In this document: positions 11,861 through 26,800 of the stretch, piece after piece
How the letters are laid out: every line of letters starts with the position of its first letter
Numbering within the stretch: position 1 is the first letter of the stretch
Source: Hirudinaria manillensis
Taxonomy: Eukaryota; Annelida; Clitellata; Hirudinida; Hirudinidae
Direction: 5' to 3'
NCBI GenBank assembly: GCA_034509925.1
Contig: CM067527.1
Coordinates: 6,549,501-6,613,500 of the forward strand
Length of the DNA: 64,000 nt
The notes under the pieces: generated by a model
Seen by the model: the letters and a program-made list of their open reading frames with translations, nothing else
Told to the model about the DNA's origin: nothing
Database searches by the model: none
Position numbers and translations under genes: made by a program

Positions 11861-14640
11861 GCCACATTTCATCGGACACAATAATATACTGTTACAATAA
11901 CGCTGATATCCACATCAGCAATATCGGTGTAGTGGAATGGTAAACATTTATCCATGGGAAATGATACAAGCGTTAAAGTTTAAGATGCGAACATCCACGT
12001 CCACAACGCATTTCATCGGACATAATAATATACTGTAATAATAACGCTGATATCCACATCAGCAATATCGGTGTAGTATATAAAATTATATATATTCATC
12101 TCTGAAAATAATTGGCAAGTTTCAGATTCATGCATGTCATCAAATCTGGGAAATCTATAGAAGCCATTTAGATTGAATACATGAAATGAAATAGCATTAT
12201 CCTGAAGTTATTCCGCGGTAAAATAATAGATAACTTTAAGACTTAATCGTTTTCATTAGCGTCTTCAAATCTACACTTTTGTGACTGAACATCATAAGAT
12301 ATTGTTACATAATAATACAGCCCGCTTATTGAACTTATTTTGGGAACGTATGAATATGGGCATCCATGTCCATATTGTCGATCGAAAACGTGGAATGGTA
12401 AACATTTATCCATGGGAAATGATACAAGCGTTAAAGTTTAAGATGCGAACATCCACGTCCACAAATAAACTATGAACGCCGCATTTCATCGGACATAATA
12501 ATATACTGTAATAATAACGCTGATATCCACATCAGCAATATCGGTGTAGTATATAAAATTATATATATTCATCTCTGAAAATAATTGGCAAGTTTCAGAT
12601 TCATGCATGTCATCAAATCTGGGAAATCTATAGAAGCCATTTAGATTGAATACATGAAATGAAATAGCATTATCCTGAAGTTATTCCGCGGTAAAATAAT
12701 AGATAACTTTAAGACTTAATCGTTTTCATTAGCGTCTTCAAATCTACACTTTTGTGACTGAACATCATAAGATATTGTTACATAATAATACAGCCCGCTT
12801 ATTGAACTTATTTTGGGAACGTATGAATATGGGCATCCATGTCCATATTGTCGATCGAAAACGTGGAATGGTAAACATTTATCCATGGGAAATGATACAA
12901 GCGTTAAAGTTTAAGATGCGAACATCCACGTCCACAAATAAACTATGAACGCCGCATTTCATCGGACATAATAATATACTGTAATAATAACGCTGATATC
13001 CACATCAGCAATATCGGTGTAGTATATAAAATTATATATATTCATCTCTGAAAATAATTGGCAAGTTTCAGATTCATGCATGTCATCAAATCTGGGAAAT
13101 CTATAGAAGCCATTTAGATTGAATACATGAAATGAAATAGCATTATCCTGAAGTTATTCCGCGGTAAAATAATAGATAACTTTAAGACTTAATCGTTTTC
13201 ATTAGCGTCTTCAAATCTACACTTTTGTGACTGAACATCATAAGATATTGTTACATAATAATACAGCCCGCTTATTGAACTTATTTTGGGAACGTATGAA
13301 TATGGGCATCCATGTCCATATTGTCGATCGAAAACGTGGAATGGTAAACATTTATCCATGGGAAATGATACAAGCGTTAAAGTTTAAGATGCGAACATCC
13401 ACGTCCACAAATAAACTATGAACGCCGCATTTCATCGGACATAATAATATACTGTAATAATAACGCTGATATCCACATCAGCAATATCGGTGTAGTATAT
13501 AAAATTATATATATTCATCTCTGAAAATAATTGGCAAGTTTCAGATTCATGCATGTCATCAAATCTGGGAAATCTATAGAAGCCATTTAGATTGAATACA
13601 TGAAATGAAATAGCATTATCCTGAAGTTATTCCGCGGTAAAATAATAGATAACTTTAAGACTTAATCGTTTTCATTAGCGTCTTCAAATCTACACTTTTG
13701 TGACTGAACATCATAAGATATTGTTACATAATAATACAGCCCGCTTATTGAACTTATTTTGGGAACGTATGAATATGGGCATCCATGTCCATATTGTCGA
13801 TCGAAAACGTGGAATGGTAAACATCTATCCATGGGAAATGATACAAGCGTTTAAAGTTTCAGATGCGGACATCCACGTCCACAAATAAATAATTTAACAC
13901 CACATTTCATCGAACAAAATAATATACTGTTACAATAACGCTGATATCCACATCAGCAATATAATATGGTATATGATCTTCTCTGAAAATAATTGGTAAA
14001 TTTCAGATTCAATCGTAGATAGAAATGTCTTCAAATCTTGAATTATGTTCTGGGAGCATCATATGGATATGTCATAATCACTCAACTTTTAGAACATATT
14101 TTGGTAATAAATAAATATGGGCATCCACGTCCATATTGTCGATCGAAAACGTGGAATGGTAAACATTTATCCATGGGAAATGATACAAGCGTTAAAGTTT
14201 CAGATGCGAACATCCACGTCCACAAATAAACTATGAACGCCGCATTTCATCGGACATAATAATATACTGATATCCTCATCAGCAATATAAAAAGTTATAT
14301 GATCTTCTCTGAAAATAATTGGTAAATTTCAGATTCAATCGTAGATAGAAATGTCTTCAAATCTTGGATTATGTTCTGAGAGCATCATATGGGTATGTCA
14401 TAATCACTCAACTTATAGAACATATTTTGGTAATAAATAAACATGGGCATCCACGTCCATATTGTCGATCGAAAACATGGAATGAGCTTTATCCTAGCTT
14501 AATCGTTTAAACGTTACAAGTTCAGATATGGACATCCACGTCCACAAACAAACAAGTAGCGACACCTTTCATCGGACACAATAAATAATAATGTACAGTT
14601 ACGATATTGCTGACAATATACACTTCGCTCTACACTTGAA
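11861..14640. repeat. Tandem satellite array, 473-bp monomer
   Basis: The same 473-bp unit recurs head to tail. Equivalent points lie at 12281, 12754, 13227 and 13700, and units begin near 12006, 12479, 12952 and 13425. The first three full units look identical by eye; the fourth differs at a few positions near its end. A shortened unit (11861-12005) lacks about 330 bp of the middle. Beyond 13890 two shorter, diverged units (about 13890-14228 and 14229-14545) and a fragment follow. All keep ATCCACGTCCACAAA, CGATCGAAAACGTGGAATGG or close variants, and the small inverted repeat CTGATATCCACATCAG. The 64-codon frame in each unit is not evidence of a gene, since 473 is not a multiple of three. Confidence 0.92.
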
Positions 14641-15831
14641 ATAACCACCATTATCTAGGTTATAATCTAAATAATACTCTTCGTTTCTCATGCATAGATA
14701 GCATTTTGAAAAAAATGTCTATATATCCGTACATGATAAATGAATTTAATTGAAGCTCTTCTAGCATTATTTTTTGACGTTTAAGTATTGACATTAACTA
14801 TGCCACGATGTAGGTCCTGAGGTGTTCTATTGGTCTCTATAAAGAATACAGTATTACACCGGCAAGTCACCTTAACGATATCACACGCCAAGAATCGGAA
14901 TATTAAGAGTTACAACATATTAGCACGATATATTTTGATCGGCACTTTTTCTGGTACGATGATTGTTTCCCGGCCATTTGTTGTTGGAGCTTAAAATGAA
15001 AGATTACAAATATAGGCTTATAAAATTGTAAAATTATATTTGTTTAAAATTTTATTTATTTTTAATTAATTTACAGTTGTTTATAAGTTGTTAAAAATTA
15101 CTTTTCAATTAGATAATTAAATTAATTTACAATTGTATCCTTTTGTTTTATTTGTGAATTGATCGTAACAACTACTTAATTTTATACGAACTTATCATGT
15201 TTGCTCATGAATATATACATCTTGATTTTAAGTTATTTATTTACAATGCCATCAAACCACTCATTATTATCAGTTCATGTTGTTGGTTAATGAATTAGGT
15301 AGGGGCCTGACTGACAACGTCGATTACCGTTAGCATCTTTGTTAATCTGAACCTACAACCTTGAATACTTAAAGACCACTTCGAAGCCAGAAGAATTGAA
15401 CAATAATCAGCTTTCTCATGAATTGTCTTTTAATACGAAATTCTACGGTACAATTCTAGAAGGAAGTCGCATTTATAGCTTGGCTTTGCCGTCGAACATG
15501 CTTTCGTATATTTCGATTATGTTTTTGTAAAAATTTAGGAAATCATTATTTTGTGCCAATAGGATACCTTTATTTTAAATGGCTTCTTTAAATTTATTGA
15601 CACTTGGATTGAGGTTTAGCCTGCTGGTCACAAGTAAATGTCCAGCTGATTAATAGTCTGTTTGGAATAGTCAAGTTAATTTACAGTGTAATTCGTCTAT
15701 AAAATGACTTTACATATACTGAAAAATGAAAATTTCAATATACTTTGACACTGAATAGATATCAAATCAGCAAAGCAAATAAATAAATATAGTAGAACTG
15801 GTCTTCATAAATATCCCCACATTGTTTACAG
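14641..15831. other. Between the satellite and the receptor gene; first receptor exon not found
   Basis: No convincing exon was found, although the receptor gene to the right must have a signal-peptide exon ending in phase 1 somewhere upstream. AT-rich sequence with no clear repeats was seen. Confidence 0.4.
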
Positions 15832-18800
15832 GTACCTATGGCCAGTTCACGGCTTTGCCTTCAACATTCGGTGACACCCCAGGCAACACCGGCGCAACTG
15901 GTGGTATCATTCCTCCTGGAACCACCAAACTACCAACTCCGATGATCAGCTACACGTTTATCTTGCCGAATAACTTCACATTTCCAAAACCGAATACTTT
16001 GTTTTCAACACCGAATATAACCTCAAGTGAGAATTAACCGGATTAAGGTTTTAATTTGGGACGAATCATTAATCAAATTTGATTTAATTTGAACAATTCA
16101 GAACTAATTGGAAGGAGTTACTCCAGATTACCATAATATTAATTATCATTGCGTAATGGCATATTAGCAAGTGATGCCAGCTCATGCAATGCATAGCCTT
16201 TATAAAAACGCCCATGAAGAAATATATAAATAACATTCTTAAAATAAATTATTCATTATAAAATTGGTTTAATCTTAAGAATAATTTGATATTTAATATT
16301 ATGATAATGGAACAACAAAACGTAACTTAAGACTGCCCAAAAGACTGTGGAAAATGTGGTTTCTGTTCGGATGAAGGTCCAGGTACTTGCTACTGTTTCG
16401 ATGGGTGCAGACAACTGACGAATTCCGAGACCTGCACAGGTTAGTTTTATTAACGTCAAGATCACCTGATGTGATTGATATAATGCAATTTATTATTATT
16501 TTCGTTACAAATACTTTTAATATTATTGAAGTGGACATTTTTTGCTTAGTCCCGTATATTGGTTTGTGAGTATAGTCAATTGTTTAGTCATCAAAAAGTA
16601 ATCCAACTCCATATATATTTTTATGGTATAAAAATGTAATTATCTATTAATCTACAATAAATATTTTATAAAACTGTGCATTTCCTTGTTTTAAAATGAT
16701 TAATCTAACGTATTTAATCACATTTGTAGACATTTATGATGAATGTCGAAACCTACCCTGTCAACGAAATGGGACTTGCGTGAATATTCCTGGAGCTTAT
16801 TATTGTCTATGTCCATACGGCTATGCAGGAGTAAATTGTCAGAATGAATATGGTAAGGCATTCCTACTAATGCTATTTCTATTTTACAATATTCTAAATC
16901 TATTCCAATACGAAAATCTGTAATATATTTTTATATGATTTTTTGTTATTACCTTACTATATCAATCCTTCCTGGGGGCATCACATGCTTTTAAATGTTA
17001 AAGATCAGAAATGTATACTACTGAAAACCATTTAGTACTTTAACGAATGCTGATCGATGAAATCGTGTCTTTAGACCCCAAAGAACGGCCACAGATCACA
17101 GGGATGTCCAAATACCGCGGTATAATCGCCGGGGGAGGTGAACTGAAGGTGACTGGAAAAAATTTCCATTTGTTCACACCAATCAACGTGACTTTCCATT
17201 CTCTTGAAGGATCCACAGTCTTGCAAGGCGGCATTAACAGAAGCAGGTGATTCTCTTTAAAATTAGAATATGCAAAGGCTAAAGAAAGTTATTATAGTCC
17301 CAAATCTTAATACTCCATCATATGAATATTTTAATTTTTTTTTTTAATTGTCTCATTCCTAACTTGCAGAAGTTTAACATCGGAGGAATTCTACTTGATA
17401 ACTCCAGGAACAGATTCTTCAAACATCAATAAAGTCTTTACAGTGATGGTATCTTTTACCCTCATGTTCACAGTCAATGTCAGCGGGAGTTTCGTCTACA
17501 CCGACAACCCTGGTGTGTCCAACATCAGTCCTGAGCGCCCCTTGGTAGTGTAAGGCAATTGCTTATTATTATAGTTGATTGCTTATTAAATACAATATTT
17601 ATTAATAATTGCGGAATGAATGGATGGAAAATGCTTTATTGAACACATGCATGCTGATGACATGGCGATGTATAGACTAATTAATAAGGAAGTTGATAAA
17701 CTTGTCCTGAATACATTACATTTACATTTATTCATCTGATGTTTAGAATGTGCAATTTTATCCCAACGGGATGAAAATTCAATGAAACTAACTTAAAAAC
17801 ACAGGCTGGATCAATCGGAATGCTAAAAACTATGCTTAAAAAAAACTATAACAGATTATGCTGCACAATTTACATTTACGGCGAAAACCCATTCAATCGA
17901 TCGTCAGTAGCTTCACAATAGAAAATTAAATTCTTGAAAATAGTCGGAATGTAAAAGAGAAGATTTCTTTAAAAGAGCCTGTTCTTTCAAATTCTCTAGA
18001 AAAGCCATTAATTCAATTACACAGACATGACATGAAAGACTTTAAAACATGTTTCACTTCAGATTCAACGGAGGGGCAAGGCTAACACTTATTGGCAAAA
18101 ATCTTGACGTTCCCAGTAAGACATTTATAAACATAGTGCTACATGTATCCCAGAATTCAACAAAAGTATTTTCCGGAGAAGGCAATAGCGTTAGTGACCT
18201 TCAGATACCTTAATACTTACTAAATCCATTGTCAATATTAACGGTCAATATTTATATTTATATTACAATGTATCAGTTTCAAGCAATATCAAGCAATGTT
18301 GTATGTCAAGCAATGCTTATATTTCAAGTTTCATTTATCATTGACTGTAACATTTAAGTCTATAAAATAGTTTCAAACTAAGAACAAAAATCTGATAAAT
18401 TAATTTACATATGAGCTACCATAATGTAATTAAAAAAAATAAAATTATTTCAGATGTGCGATTCTCACAATGAAACTGCATCCCATTGTCAAATGCCGGA
18501 CTTTAACATACCCCATAATGAAAGCTGGGTCAACGCTAGCAATAACTACGACAAGAAATTTGATGTCCGCCCAACTTATGACAATCACAAGACCAATATT
18601 GCCATCCCCAAAAACTTCAGCTTCATTGCACCGAATATAATCGGATCTCAGGAGCTGACTTACTATGATCCGACTTCCAAGGAAAGTTTGAAGATTGAAG
18701 TGAGTAGATTCACGAGGTTACTGTAATTCGAAATAACTTTATAATACTGTGGTAGTGATGTTTATTATTTGTTTAGTGGTTTAAGTTTATATTATTATTT

Positions 18801-19762
18801 ATGTTTTAATATCAATAAGTTAATCAATTAATGATGGTTGATCAACGTTTTACCAGCTTGGCTCACATATTGGTAATCATTTTTTGAGATACGGTTAAAT
18901 AGGCTTTTCCAATCAAAATGTACCATTTCTATCATTGGAAACAGGCACAGAATGTAGAATCGTCCACAACTAGTTTGGCAGATTACAAAGTCGAAATTGG
19001 AAACATGAACTGCACCATGACTTACATGTCCTCCAATCTCCTGGAATGCATGCCACCTGAAGATACTCCCCTGGCAACAAAGCTTTCTGAAATTTATTGT
19101 AATTCAGAAGGCATTACTGTCACCGTAAGTCTATAATAAATTTAAGATCAATTATATAAGTTATACTTGCATCTTGATAAGACCTTGATACTATCCGACG
19201 TTAAGAAAGGAGGATGTTCGGTAACATGATTTATTATTTAATGTGCGTGGAAGCCACTAGTGAGAATTGCCAAAACGTTTCAAAATAAATTTATCTACTA
19301 AACATACATATGAACAAAATTTTTAGCAAAATATCTACGCATATATTTGATTGGAAATATAAATGACAAAAACAGGTACAAGCTTTTAACAGCAACCAGT
19401 TTTCAAAGTGCATCAAGTACTACAACAGCAGAAAACCGTTGATAATTGGCTTCAGTATAGCAGCAATTCTAATCATCACGGTGATACTCATAGTTCTGTT
19501 CGTCTTGAGAAAGAAGATCAATTGGCCAAAGTCAATTCCAAAGTCTCTGAAAATTCCATCGAAAGCATACGGTTCCATGAGAGATGGCATTATCAATCCG
19601 AGAGCCACTTCTCTCTATGCTACTAGCATGGAATTGGAAAGCAATGGAACATCTAACGATGCCGACGCGAAGATTGAGAATCGATCCTCTGATTCACCGA
19701 GCGATGAAGAAGAACCAAGTCCAGCTGATTACATAAGGCCCACTTACAACGAAATGCTTTAA
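15832..19762 (+). CDS. Single-pass receptor with EGF-like and plexin-type IPT domains
   Basis: Predicted exons with consistent phases are 15832-16026, 16332-16439, 16730-16852, 17075-17246, 17370-17549, 18063-18189, 18454-18699, 18945-19124 and 19376-19762. In order they encode a Thr/Pro-rich segment and a Cys-rich EGF-like segment (CPKDCGKCGFC). A standard EGF domain follows (DECRNLPCQRNGTC, CLCPYGYAGVNCQ), then a first IPT/TIG domain (PQITGMSKYRGIIAGGGELK) and a second (SNISPERPLVV, GGARLTLIGKNLD). A third IPT-like part (YKVEIGNMNCTMTYMSSNLL) precedes a transmembrane helix (IIGFSIAAILIITVILIVLF). The tail is about 90 residues, starting RKKINWPK and ending in an acidic stretch and YNEML. IPT repeats of this style occur in plexins and MET-type receptors, but the tail is too short for a plexin GAP or a kinase. 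The N-terminal exon is missing. A polyadenylation signal AATAAA lies near 20100. Confidence 0.75.
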
Positions 19763-20802
19763 GTCAGATTTAAGCTGAGGATCATTTTTTTGTTGTTTCT
19801 GAATGTTAACATTTTTTTATGATTTCTTTCTTGCCAAGTTAAGAGGCCTTCCCTAAATAATGCCTGATCTCTAAAAGAGGTTTTTGACATCTTTCGATAT
19901 ATTCTTAGGCTGGAAATTATTGCATATTATCAAGAAATACTTTCACATTGTTGTCTTTCATGCCCTATTTCAGGACACTTTACATGAATTATGCTATATT
20001 ATGCAACGAATGAAACTGCCTAACAGCCCTACTTTTCGGTAGCAGTGACTGTAAAACGAGTTGCATGTTAAGATAAGTCTCAGTATAGAATTCTCAGATA
20101 AATAAAGCTTTCTTTTGAAAGTCTTATTTCAAAGAAATCAGTCTCATGTTCGTCTCGCGGGCGAGAGGAACAAAATTCGTACAAATCCGAAACATAATCA
20201 GATTCGCAACGTCAGGCTTCACCTTTGAATGGCTCGAAGTGCTGCAATTGATTTCTATCAGATAGGACAACGTTATATCACACAACAAGAGTTCACAGAA
20301 CTATCAAATTGAAAGAGGAAGTTCCAAAGATTGGTACCAGAGACAATAAGATGTCTGCCATCAAGCGAATTTAAAAATTTAGCTTTTTTTTATAGTTTTT
20401 TTTAGCCCATTTAGCTTTGGTGACGAAATGATTTGCTTAACAAATAGCACCGAGTTACCAATAACTACAATAAAAGCAGTAATGTTGATGATTTATTGCT
20501 CGATAATGTATTCATCGCAATAAAGTTATGATCCGGCTTTGGTTTAGGGAGGAAGTAACTGCTTCCCAACGTTATCGTTAAAAAAAAAATCTACTAATTA
20601 TTTAATAGGTAATGCACAAAATTCCATCACGTCAAATTTATTGACAATTCGTGACAACTTGAGATGTCACTTCCTGGAAAGAATGATAAGTCTAAAAACA
20701 TCTCTCTGAGATGGTAGCAGAACTCAAAGCAGAACAAAGTTCATAAACATATAGCTTCCTTTACAAATGAATGTAAATCAACCATTCAACAGATGTCATT
20801 AA
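19763..20802. other. Intergenic between convergent genes
   Basis: This holds the presumed 3' UTR of the receptor gene and the 3' flank of the minus-strand SHOC1-like gene. No further gene was seen. Confidence 0.5.
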
Positions 20803-23800
20803 TCAGATGAATTTCAACTTAGACTGACCAGCTCTTTGAGAATCATCCAGTTCATAGGTCAACTTTCTCTTCTTTTTAGAGGCTGCAAAATGAGACAATC
20901 ATCACCAAATAATCACTCTAATATAATTTTCACTAAATTGTTGGTGAAGAATTGAACACAATTAAACTACTAACTTAATATGGTCGGATGCAATCAAACT
21001 TTGTAAACAGTAACAATTAGTGCATATAACAACTAACTTGAATATATGATGGAAAATAAAAGATAAAAAAATAAATAAAATATATTTTTTCGAAAGTATT
21101 TATTAATTTGTCAATGTCTACTTGTGACCTTCCAATTGAAAATCAAGTAGATAAATCACAAAATAACCTGATCCAATGCTACTCCCAATATCACTTGATT
21201 CCCTCCATCCAGCATATGGTGATAGATTTGTCCTAGGTTGATAGTTGGAGCTCTGACATGGTTTAAACTTATTGTAGCTGATTCCCCATCTGTCATTTGA
21301 AGAAGAAAGTTTGTCACATCTTCTCCCATCGTCATATAGACTGCATGATTGTGATGAAAATTCGTATCCATGGAAACCTCCCATGCCCATTTGGTCTTCA
21401 GGATCTCTCTTCTGACAATACTGCCTATCTTCTTTACTCATGGTTTGATTGAGCCAACCAAACTCATGTTTCGATTGTGTTTGAAGATCAGCATAAAATG
21501 TCTGAACATCCTCATCATCTCCTCTGCAGTAAGTTTCACTCACATTTTGATCAGAAATGCCCCAGCAAAAAGTGTTATGTCCAGTTCCATTTCTATGTTT
21601 TTGGTACTTAAAATAGTTCTGCTTATTATTAAAATAGTCTTTATCCATACTAATATTACCATGATAATCAAAATGGTCCTGCTTATGAAAAACACGTTCC
21701 TGAGTAGATGGTGATGTAAGATCCCTACTCCTACCACCCCAATTGCCACCATTCTTCCATCTGCTACCAGATGTTGCTGGGGAGAAATAAAACCCATCTG
21801 AAGTATTAGTTTCAAATGAGATGGATCCCTCAAATATGTCTGCAGAATCTCTGTTTCCTTTCATTTTTACAGAAAACATGTCTTTGCCATTGTCTGTTTT
21901 GATGTTATCCTCATCATTTAAATTTAAGAAAGTTGCATCTCCTACTGAATTAGTTGTCACATTATTCAGCTCGTCTACTGCTTTGTGGACAGAATGTCTT
22001 GGAAAATACATAGAATCAGGTTCAAGATGGCCATCACCAAAGTAGCTGTTCTCCTTCACTTGTCTGTATATCAGACTAGTGGATTGTCTGAATTTTATAA
22101 ACATCTGAAAGATTTGATTTTATTCAAAATATTTTGCTGGTCCATTTCTTCATAACATAAAGTTGTAGCAACCTTGAGGAATTTAGAAGAGATCATAGGA
22201 TAAACATTCTGCAATTCATTGAGCGAGGACAACAGCAATGACTTCAAACTCTTTGACTCCAGCAACAGCTGTGCACTTTGAATGTCAGAACACTAAACTG
22301 TTATATTCTTATTATTACAATAGAGGCTTTTTTTTTTTATTTAATAGTATTCTGTTAACATTGTTTAGAAATTTTAGGCACTTTTATTTTGGCATTCCAA
22401 GCGACTAATGATTTACCAAACCAGGCATTATACAAAGTATATTTCTATACAATACAAAACTTTAACATGCAATTCAATGTAGAATATGTTTGAAATAATA
22501 TTAAAGTATGTCACCTCATTGAGTTGAAACAGGGAAAGGCAATGAGGATCATCTCTTGCTGATTGTTCAAAAAAGATTTATTAATCGATATAAAGGATTC
22601 ATCAAGAGATGTTATTGTTATAAACCAATAATTCAATAACAACACATGCACATCACCTTAGTTGGATCAGGAGTGATGTAATTCTTATTAAACCATTTCT
22701 CCTGCAAGGCCCCTTGCAAAGTTATCAGACTCTTTTTATAGATGTGATCAGCAACTTGCCTGATAATTTTTGGCATGCATTCCACTGATTTGCAACATAA
22801 AAACTGAAATACAAATATTCATAACTTGAAATAAAGTAGGATATGATGAAACAATACTAATATTTAGCAATAATTTAGCAATTAATAAGACTATTTTGAT
22901 GAACTCAGCAGTGGAAAAAGCTCAACTCAAATTCCAATCTGAAGTTTTATGCAATGAAAAATAAAATAGTTTGTTAATAAATTGTTATTGTTAATTAAAT
23001 AACCTTTTGAATTACCTTAATTTCATAACCAGATAATTTGCTTGAAACTGCTGTTCCAATCGATACAAGAGTGTAATAATTTGAAATTAATTTTGAAGTC
23101 AACTTGCTGAATTGAACAATATAGGTAACATTAATATTAAGAAAACACATGAAACTTGTAGTTACAATAGCAAACAAACATTCGTATTCTACAAAATAAA
23201 AGAAATAAACAAAAAATTATCAACTTTTAGAATTCAGAAAGATATTAATATATTAAAAGCTTCCTTCCAATGATTATAATAACAAATAACAGGCTTAACT
23301 GTTATCTTTAATATATCACGACTACTGCAATATTCATTTGTAATGAATTTGTAATTAATTACCTTGAATCAAAATTATAGAAGACCACCCAACACCTGCT
23401 CAGGTTTAAACTGAGTCTTGCCACCCTGATGAGGACTTCGTCAATTGCCTCAGCATCGGTCAAAGAGAAAATGTTGTTGACCAAAAATCCGCTTTCATGG
23501 TCGATCAACATGTCGCAATAAGAGACGTTCGAGGTCATCTTTGAATATGATCTTTCCACCAATGTGATCTTGTATCTGATTGGTTGAAATTTTATAAAGA
23601 AAAAAAAAGTATTAAAAATCCATTGAAGAAGTAAAGCATATTGCAAACATGCAGACATCTGCACAAATCCATGTTAAAGCTAATCTCGTGATATATCACA
23701 ACAGTTGTAAGAATGATAGTAATGATGTCAAACTTGGATTCCAAAGAGCACAAGACATCAGGAAGTTTGATGAAGTCTTGTGTTGTGATAAGAGTGTAGC

Positions 23801-26800
23801 TATTTTGTTCCATCAGAACATCCCTCAATGATAAGCATTCGTCTTCTAATGAAAGTAATTGAACTATTAAACAACATTAAGGAATTAATGCCATAACATA
23901 TTCTATTAAACAACTTATATTAAATCAAATATTTCATCAGACAATTAATGTGTTTATTACCCAATAAATGATTCAACAAAATAATACACTATCATTAATA
24001 TCTGCAGTAATGTTGATACAATATCACTGACAACTTCACCTAAAAGAGAGTCCTTCCCCAATGGCTGCTCCTGTTCAAGAACCTGACACTGGAGAGCCAA
24101 ACATTCTACTTTGCTTCCCAATACCTCATTCGGTCCAATGTTGAAGGAGAAGTTATTTGAGTAGGAATACTCTATTACAACTAGATGCATGACGGATGCC
24201 TTGATTAACGACTGGATGATTGGAATGATTGCATGGGTTGAGATAAGCACTGTTGGATTGGAGAGCCTGCGAGTTTTTTTAGAATAATTACTCTTAAAGT
24301 TAATTAACTTCTGACTATTTGTAGCAATGAAAAGTGATTAAAAAATTATGTAGTTGAATAAAGTCTTGAATAAAATAAAATCATTGATTATAATCTGAAA
24401 ATGAAGTGATTATGTCGAGTGCTTGCATAAAGATTGTAATGTTAACATGCATCATTAACATCACCCATAACTGACATTATAATTAAAACCTTTCTTTTAG
24501 CCCTTCTGCAGCATTGTGCAAATCTCCATCTTGAACTGATGGGACAAAGGAAGCAACTTCAATGCCATTCACATTTGAAGTGATGCATTCGTACAGGTAA
24601 GCACCAAGAGAGGTTGCATAGTCTGTCTCTATTATGATTATGACCTGACAATAAATTATAAATTATATTATAGATCTTGTGTTATGGCAAAGTTATGTAT
24701 AGTCCTGTCATAAAAAATTCTTATATTGAATTACAGATGTGTGTCTCAAGTAAATAGACTACATCAAACTTTTTTTATGCCATCCTTTCGATGGGAATGC
24801 AATGCAGGATCTCGAAAGTTATTCTTCAGGACCTCAATCAACTTAAAGACCTTAGGATGGATGACACCTGCCTTCTTATACCTGTCTGATATTTCCATCA
24901 AACAACTAACAGCATCATCCAAGCTGTCTGGAAAGAGAAGATGGTGTTGGATGATGGAAAAACACCCTCAGATACTGATTAGGATTATATGAAGATAATA
25001 ACCAGCTCTAACTGTTTGATTTACTGCTATTTACTGTTGAACTTTTACCTCCAATGATGGCTCTGTTTCTTTCTGTCATGACCTTAAGCTGATTGGCAGC
25101 ACTGGGCAAACAGCAGTTGATGAGTGATTGAAGGACACTCACAATCAGATGTAATATTGCCGAGGCTTTCAACAACTCAGCAATGTCTGAGTTTATCAAT
25201 TACACTTAGGTCAATAAGACGGTTTACTTAATAACATAAAATATTATGATGTAATGCTATGAGATTTATTATTGGCAATATATCATGTGACTCATTTGCA
25301 GTGACTCAGATAAAGAAAAAAGATCAAAACTTGCCAGTTAGCATTATTGAATTGATTGTAACAATAACCATGAAAATAAATATTATTAAATATAAATATT
25401 ATATTAAATATTAATATACATTATATCCCACCTTTAGTATCATTCCTTGCAAAGTTATCAAACTGCCTAGCAATGAATCGAGTTTCTTCTGGGGTTAAGT
25501 CTCCAACCTTTTGATCTTTGAGGACTTTGCGATTCTTCAATAGAGACAAACTACTTTTTGACTCATTTCCAAGAGCTATGATTAACTTTGCATATTCCTC
25601 TGGATGTTGTGGTTGAGGAAATTTTTAGCATGCAATTATTAATTGAGAATTTAATTAGAAATTAATTCAAATAAATTCAATTCTAGGATAGATTGATACC
25701 TATAATGGGTATCTTGAAGACATCGCATGCTATGGTAAATGGTCCTCGCCGCTTAGGTAACTCTTTTGATTGAGATGGTGAGAAAGAGGTTTGATCAGTA
25801 ACATTAGGTCCTTGCAAATCTGTTTATGAAAATGTTATTGTATTAATAGTTACAAAAATATCATTATCATTTCTTGCCAATAGTCTTTACAATTACAACT
25901 AAATAATATCAATGTTCTTACTGAAACTAGGTGTGACAATAGCTACATTCCCTGAGGACGATGACAAAGCACAGCCATTTACTCTATTACACTGGATTGA
26001 AGGATCAAATGTTATTTCTGAGTTTAGTGACAAGTTGTTTAAATCTGTTGCCTTCGTTAACGAGCGCATTGCAGACATCTCTTGCATCGGCAGATTTACT
26101 GGCATGTCCGGAGACGTTGATCTCGGCACATGCACCGGGACGTGAGGCCGAGATTGGGAAGAAGTCAAAGTCGAGGAGGAAGCACGGTTCGAAGCCTTCT
26201 GTCGGAGATTGAAGAAACTTTCAACTGGATCGAAATCATCCTTAAACTTCACAAGTCTCCTGGCCAATGAAGTACTTTTATCAATTGAATTTTCTGCACT
26301 TTTGGGCTCTGCAGGTAATTTGTTATTTTGACTTGGAGGAAGGAGAGGCAGGCCAATTGGTTTAATTGATTTGTTATTTGGTTCTGGGACCGAGCTTAAA
26401 GACTTATCAGCAGACTTGGTTATACCTTTGGTTAGTAGGGCCAGAGGTGCTAAAGGATGATTTGGCAACCTAGGTATAGAAGCACACGCTGTATTAACAC
26501 TGTCAACATTTGATAATGACTTATTATAGGTCTTGCTCGATGGTGTCTTAATCACTTTTTCTTTGAAAACATATTTATGGCGTCCCTTTGAAATTCCATC
26601 ATTAACGTTGGTCTCACAATCGTCAACAACTTTAGGAGAAATTCTAGTTTCTAGGTTCACTGTCAACTCCTTTAAACTTTGTCCTTTGGAAAATGGAATG
26701 GAATCATTGTTCGCTATATCAGTTCTGATTAATTTGGGAAGAGATAAATCCATTACATCTATGATTGGATTTTCAGCCAATTCATTATCTGCAATAATTC

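Noticed and set aside
12281-14229. 64-codon ORFs repeated every 473 bases
   Set aside because: They are phase-shifted copies of satellite sequence, and 473 is not divisible by three. No gene structure is present.
11861-14640. CRISPR-like array
   Set aside because: The repeat unit is 473 bp with no spacer pattern, and the window is animal nuclear DNA.
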